Below, in pieces: positions 6,035 to 8,822 of a stretch of DNA of 8,822 nucleotides; positions within the stretch are counted from its first letter, which is position 1, and every line of letters begins with the position of its first letter. The DNA is from Dehalococcoidia bacterium (GTDB lineage: Bacteria; Chloroflexota; Dehalococcoidia; UBA3495), in NCBI GenBank assembly GCA_002730485.1, contig PCAH01000148.1:1-8822 (forward strand), read 5' to 3'. Below the pieces are notes generated by a model, which was not told the DNA's origin, did not search any database, and was given only the letters and a program-made list of their open reading frames with translations. The position numbers were made by a program, and so were the translations under genes.

Positions 6035-6488
6035 AATGGGTGTGGCTTTCGGCTGAAGCCTGCGTTGGATCAAATTCATGGTCTTCACAAGCCACCCAGC
6101 GGGACCCGTCCTGATAGACCTCTTTCTTCCAGATTGGTACCACTTCTTTGATTCGGTCTACGGCTTTCTGGCAGGCGGCGAAGCCCTCTTTGCGGTGGGG
6201 TGAACCAACGGCAACAACCAAGCTGATCTCACCGATACCCACCGTGCCGATGCGGTGGCTGATGGCCACGTCTTTAAGACTGAACTCTACCATCAGTTCC
6301 TGTCTGACCTCTTCCAGTTTTTTGACGGCCATCTCGTCGAAGGCCTCGTACTCCAGAGTCAGCACCGTTTTGCCTTCGAAATTATCCCTGGTCGTGCCGA
6401 GAAAGGTGATAACCGACCCATTGCTGTCCCGGCATACCTGGGCGGTGATCTTTTCAGGGTCGAGGGTTTCTTCGGTCAGTTCTATCAT
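6033..6488 (-). CDS. moaE: MoaE, catalytic (large) subunit of molybdopterin synthase
   Basis: With MoaD it converts cyclic pyranopterin monophosphate to molybdopterin, inserting two sulfurs carried by MoaD, in cytoplasmic molybdenum cofactor synthesis. The 151-residue product is of normal length. It shows the start MIELTEETLDPE, TFLGTTRDN (Arg34), LEYEAFDEMA, HRIGTVGIGE (78-87), GSPHRKEGF and PIWKKE. Lys114 and Lys121, seven residues apart, match the two essential lysines known in E. coli MoaE (119 and 126). The start at 6488 is chosen because GGGGAG lies 8 nt upstream and it gives the usual N-terminus. The longer frame from 6542 would overlap moaD by 31 nt and add 18 unrelated residues. It begins 23 nt after the moaD stop, so the two are almost certainly cotranscribed and stoichiometric. 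Confidence 0.95.
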   Translation of the reverse strand: MIELTEETLDPEKITAQVCRDSNGSVITFLGTTRDNFEGKTVLTLEYEAFDEMAVKKLEEVRQELMVEFSLKDVAISHRIGTVGIGEISLVVAVGSPHRKEGFAACQKAVDRIKEVVPIWKKEVYQDGSRWVACEDHEFDPTQASAESHTH

Positions 6489-6496
6489 TTCGTAAT

Positions 6497-6502
6497 CTCC
6501 CC
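6497..6502 (-). promoter_or_regulatory. Ribosome-binding site that decides the moaE start
   Basis: On the minus strand GGGGAG lies 8 nt before the ATG at 6488, inside the 23-nt moaD-moaE gap. No comparable site precedes the alternative ATG at 6542. Confidence 0.65.
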
Positions 6503-6511
6503 GAAATCGGG

Positions 6512-6757
6512 CTACCCCCCGCTTACCGGTGGGATCAGACAAACATCATCTCCAGCCTGGAGAACCACCTGGGAGCCGGCATAATCTGCGTTCACGGCCA
6601 CCACGATCTTTACTTCTGGTGGAGCCAGGTTGGGAAATTGCCGCCGTACCTCATCAGTCAGATCGTCGACGGTGGCACCGTCTGGTACGGTCACCGAGAC
6701 GGTGGTCCTACCGGCCCGTTCCCGATATAAGGCAAATAGCCTGACGTTGAGTTCCAT
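6512..6757 (-). CDS. moaD: MoaD, sulfur-carrier (small) subunit of molybdopterin synthase
   Basis: This ubiquitin-like sulfur carrier becomes a C-terminal thiocarboxylate after activation by MoeB and gives sulfur to the precursor in the MoaE active site. The 81-residue product has the beta-grasp pattern: MELNVRLFALYRERAG, a short VPDGATVDDL turn, and VVAVNADYAG. It ends in the diagnostic DDVCLIPPVSGG, with the terminal Gly-Gly needed for adenylation. The ATG at 6757 has a weak ribosome-binding site (AGGTG, 8 nt upstream). moaE follows 23 nt downstream. No moaA, moaC or moeB is in the window, so the rest of the pathway must be encoded elsewhere. The promoter is unclear: a GATAAT on the minus strand at 6838-6843 has no matching -35. 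Confidence 0.93.
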   Translation of the reverse strand: MELNVRLFALYRERAGRTTVSVTVPDGATVDDLTDEVRRQFPNLAPPEVKIVVAVNADYAGSQVVLQAGDDVCLIPPVSGG

Positions 6758-6839
6758 GTCTGGGGCACCTGTCGCAGTGGTTGTTGGATTAAGGACGTGG
6801 CAGATGATTGTTGAGACAGGCTGGAGCCTGAGTAAACAT

Positions 6840-6855
6840 TATCCCATAGGGGATA
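6840..6855. repeat. Short perfect inverted repeat between the secreted-protein gene and moaD
   Basis: TATCCC, a 4-nt ATAG and GGGATA form a perfect 6-bp inverted repeat one base past the stop of the secreted-protein gene. A -10-like GATAAT for moaD (minus strand, 6838-6843) overlaps its moaD-proximal arm. It could be an operator, a weak terminator hairpin (no good T-tract follows) or chance. Confidence 0.35.
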
Positions 6856-6856
6856 G

Positions 6857-8134
6857 TCAGGCGCTAGTATGACCCAGGGGGGACCACGGAACCAGGTTCC
6901 ATCCGTTGAACAGTACCCTAGATGATCCGTTGAGAGGCGTAATCTGGTCCCTGTTCAATTCGATCCAGTAGACTCGCCCTGCCACCATTTCGGTGATTGA
7001 ATTGACTTTGGCAAACGCGGGACGGGGATCAAAGAACGTCCAAGCCTTGCTTGCGTTGTCGAATGTCCAGACCCTGACCAGATTCTCGCCAAGGGTCAGA
7101 GTCTCCAACGCTTTGACCGGGCCTGACTGGGATTCGGAGGCGGGAAGGGTTTGACCCAACTCCGTGCCCTCCGTGACGGTAAAAGAAACCACAGCGGAAA
7201 CTCCGCCGGCTCTGGCGGTAATGGTGTGGTCCCCTGCGTCGAGCAAAGGCATGATGAAAGATGACTCGAAGTCGCCGTTCCGATCGGTGCTGGGCGCTGG
7301 CGTTTCTGTTACCACGATGTTCCCAACGCGGATGCTGGACACTGAAGACAGTGCTGGGAAGTCTGATGCCGTGACCGTGACGATACCGCCGGACTTCCCG
7401 CTGGTTGGTGACGGCGTGATGCTGGCGCTGGGCACGTAGTGGAAGGTTGAGGCGGCCCGGTTATAACCGACCATAGTCGCCTGGACCACATTGGTGGACG
7501 GTGTCTCAGCCGTTTCAGGCACCAGATAGATGGCACTTATCTCGCCGAAGTAATTTGGTGAGATCACCCCTAATTCGACCCCTGCATAAGTAACAGAAAC
7601 GTCTACTTTGGGTGCAGTGGCGGTGTTGGTGGAAGGAAATCCCAGTCCGCTCAATATCAGGTCAGCGCCTCTACTGCTGGTTTCCATGTCCACCCTAATC
7701 ACAGGCACCACAAACTCCATCGTTGTGCTCTGTGATACTCCCTGGTCGTCCACTGCGGTTATTTCATGCCGGACTCCGGAGAGTGATTCAAGGGTCTGGG
7801 GAACGGTGATAGAGGCAGCCCAGCTTCCGCTGGAGTCAAAATTGATCGGGTAGGTTACGTCTGGAGATTGCAGAGGGGTTCCGTTTACTGAGATGACACT
7901 TGCGCCTTCTCCGGTAATCTGGTGAACGGAAGTCACAACCCCGTTTTCTTCCTCGGCTGGAGTGAAGCCACGGCCAAAGAGCGTTACCTTTTGGTTCGGG
8001 ATGACTATCTGGGGATTGACGTCCAGGGTGGGGGTGAGGCTGGCAGACACCGATTGGGCAGGCAGATTGCTCGCAAGCAAAGCGAAAAAAGCCGCGAATA
8101 CTATGAGGACAATGACTTTGGGTTTGGAGAACAC
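6857..8134 (-). CDS. Secreted multi-domain Ig-like/IPT-like protein of unknown function
   Basis: The 425-residue product begins MFSKPK, then a hydrophobic stretch (about 7-22) and a small-residue site near VSA (29-31), so it is probably a Sec-exported protein cleaved by signal peptidase. Three beta-rich, Ser/Thr-rich segments follow (about 38-144, 145-235 and 236-322). Each opens with a hydrophobic-polar strand pattern and holds a Gly-Phe turn or a similar one (FGRGFTP, LSGLGFPS, TASDFPAL), as in IPT/TIG or other Ig-like folds. The last 75 residues form a separate domain with VRVWTFDN, AWTFFDPRP, GRVYWIEL and GWNLVPW. I associate it with Chloroflexota surface proteins but do not know its function. 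No catalytic motif, anchor or C-terminal membrane segment is visible. The GTG at 8134 is preferred because GGGAGG lies 7 nt upstream and the signal peptide starts cleanly; an in-frame GTG at 8152 lacks a usable site. Confidence 0.85.
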   Translation of the reverse strand: MFSKPKVIVLIVFAAFFALLASNLPAQSVSASLTPTLDVNPQIVIPNQKVTLFGRGFTPAEEENGVVTSVHQITGEGASVISVNGTPLQSPDVTYPINFDSSGSWAASITVPQTLESLSGVRHEITAVDDQGVSQSTTMEFVVPVIRVDMETSSRGADLILSGLGFPSTNTATAPKVDVSVTYAGVELGVISPNYFGEISAIYLVPETAETPSTNVVQATMVGYNRAASTFHYVPSASITPSPTSGKSGGIVTVTASDFPALSSVSSIRVGNIVVTETPAPSTDRNGDFESSFIMPLLDAGDHTITARAGGVSAVVSFTVTEGTELGQTLPASESQSGPVKALETLTLGENLVRVWTFDNASKAWTFFDPRPAFAKVNSITEMVAGRVYWIELNRDQITPLNGSSRVLFNGWNLVPWSPLGHTSA

Positions 8135-8141
8135 CGCCGCC

Positions 8142-8147
8142 CCTCCC
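8142..8147 (-). promoter_or_regulatory. Ribosome-binding site that decides the secreted-protein start
   Basis: GGGAGG on the minus strand ends 7 nt before the GTG at 8134. The alternative GTG at 8152 has only AAGG one base upstream, too close to work, so the shorter 425-residue form is favoured. Confidence 0.6.
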
Positions 8148-8163
8148 GACACCTTCTGCGACT

Positions 8164-8172
8164 ATTTTAGCA
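8164..8172 (-). promoter_or_regulatory. Possible extended -10 promoter of the secreted-protein gene
   Basis: On the minus strand TGCTAAAAT is a TGn extended -10 with five of six to TATAAT. No convincing -35 is present at 16-18 bp. Initiation near 8157 would leave a leader of about 23 nt. Confidence 0.4.
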
Positions 8173-8244
8173 GTCAGTTGTTGGTAGCCAGAAGGGGGGA
8201 CACGGGCAACTTGGCACCAAATGTATGTCAATGGTGGTTAGTTC

Positions 8245-8822
8245 CTAGTGCATCACCAACCCACCGTCCACGTTGAACGCTTGGCCGGTGATGTTTCGTC
8301 CTCCAGGACCAGCCAGGAACGCGGCCATAGCGGCAATATCCTCTGGTTCATTCGCTCGTCCGATCGGAATCCTGGCGTCCCTTGCTTGTTCCAGCTCAGC
8401 CATCGTCTGCCCAGAACTAGCAGCCCTACCAGCCATGGTCTCTGTCCCCATAGTAGTGATGGTGGCGCCGGGGCAGATGGCATTCACGTTGATGTCATAT
8501 TTGCCTAGCTGTAATGCAGCTATATGAGTCATGGATATCACCGCCCCTTTGCTGGCGGCGTAGGCTGCGTTGGACGTTCCTGCGTATCCCTTGCCAGCGA
8601 TGGAGGCTATGTTGATGATTCGGCCTCCCTGCCCCTGGTCGATCAATTCTCTGGCGGCACGCTGCATGCAGAAGAACACGCCCTTGGCATTGATGCTGTG
8701 GATGCGGTCCCAGTCCTCTTCTTGCACGTCCATGATGTCCAGGTATTTGGTGACGCCCGCGTTGTTTACCACCACATCCAGGCGGACAAAGGTGTCCTTT
8801 GCTTGCTGGAACATGCGGTCAA
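8245..8822 (-). CDS. Classical short-chain dehydrogenase/reductase (5' end cut by window edge)
   Basis: The frame enters from the right edge and stops at 8245, giving about 191 visible residues; the N-terminal Rossmann glycine motif lies outside. Numbering from the ATG at 8814, it shows NNAG (17-20), the active-site tetrad Asn42, Ser71, Tyr85 and Lys89 (in SINAKG, NIASIAG and AYAASK), the CPG turn (114-116) and the typical NITGQAFNVDGG ending. It is an NAD(P)-dependent oxidoreductase of the FabG-like classical SDR group. The substrate cannot be read from sequence; 3-oxoacyl-ACP reductase, sugar or steroid-type dehydrogenase are all possible. The methionine at 8814 is internal, because the frame continues upstream (Asp-Arg precede it) and a complete SDR has about 60 more residues. 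The next gene on the strand starts 110 bp after its stop. Confidence 0.92.
   Translation of the reverse strand, partial: DRMFQQAKDTFVRLDVVVNNAGVTKYLDIMDVQEEDWDRIHSINAKGVFFCMQRAARELIDQGQGGRIINIASIAGKGYAGTSNAAYAASKGAVISMTHIAALQLGKYDINVNAICPGATITTMGTETMAGRAASSGQTMAELEQARDARIPIGRANEPEDIAAMAAFLAGPGGRNITGQAFNVDGGLVMH

Noticed and set aside
6489..6542. moaE starting at the ATG at 6542
   Set aside because: Would overlap moaD by 31 nt and add 18 unrelated residues; the ATG at 6488 has GGGGAG upstream and a standard MoaE start.

Overview
The window looks like a bacterial chromosome of medium-high GC, most likely from the Chloroflexota (Dehalococcoidia or SAR202-like). That placement is an inference. 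It rests on the general look of the housekeeping proteins and on a secreted protein whose C-terminal domain (a YWIEL segment followed by a GWNLVPW end) I associate with that phylum. No marker here fixes the taxon.

Layout, left to right. (1) Positions 1-1076, minus strand: nearly all of a GuaB3-type IMP dehydrogenase-family enzyme, cut at its C-terminus by the window edge, with a good promoter at 1113-1142. (2) Positions 1307-1426, plus strand: a 5S rRNA gene standing alone, with no 16S or 23S gene in the window. (3) Positions 1427-1611: no gene seen. (4) Positions 1612-1946: a near-consensus promoter followed by a structured leader of about 300 nt. The leader carries a 45-nt tandem repeat that folds into two matching hairpins with compensatory changes. 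(5) Positions 1947-4460: clpC, the AAA+ unfoldase of the ClpCP protease. (6) Positions 4488-4528: a strong intrinsic terminator running straight into an extended -10 promoter. (7) Positions 4561-6009: radA, a recombination and branch-migration ATPase with an unusual zinc finger, ended by a short terminator hairpin. (8) Positions 6033-6757, minus strand: moaD and moaE, the two subunits of molybdopterin synthase. (9) Positions 6857-8134, minus strand: a secreted protein with several Ig-like/IPT-like domains. (10) Positions 8245-8822, minus strand: a classical short-chain dehydrogenase/reductase cut at its N-terminus by the window edge.

clpC and radA are co-oriented protein-quality and DNA-repair genes, but each appears to have its own promoter. 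moaD and moaE form one functional unit and converge on radA. The secreted protein and the SDR lie upstream on the same strand with gaps of about 100 bp, so they need not share a transcript with moaDE.

Most of the window is ordinary housekeeping sequence. The best candidate for something undescribed is the tandem-hairpin leader of clpC. Smaller oddities are the solitary 5S gene, the fused terminator/promoter before radA, and the widened second zinc knuckle of RadA.
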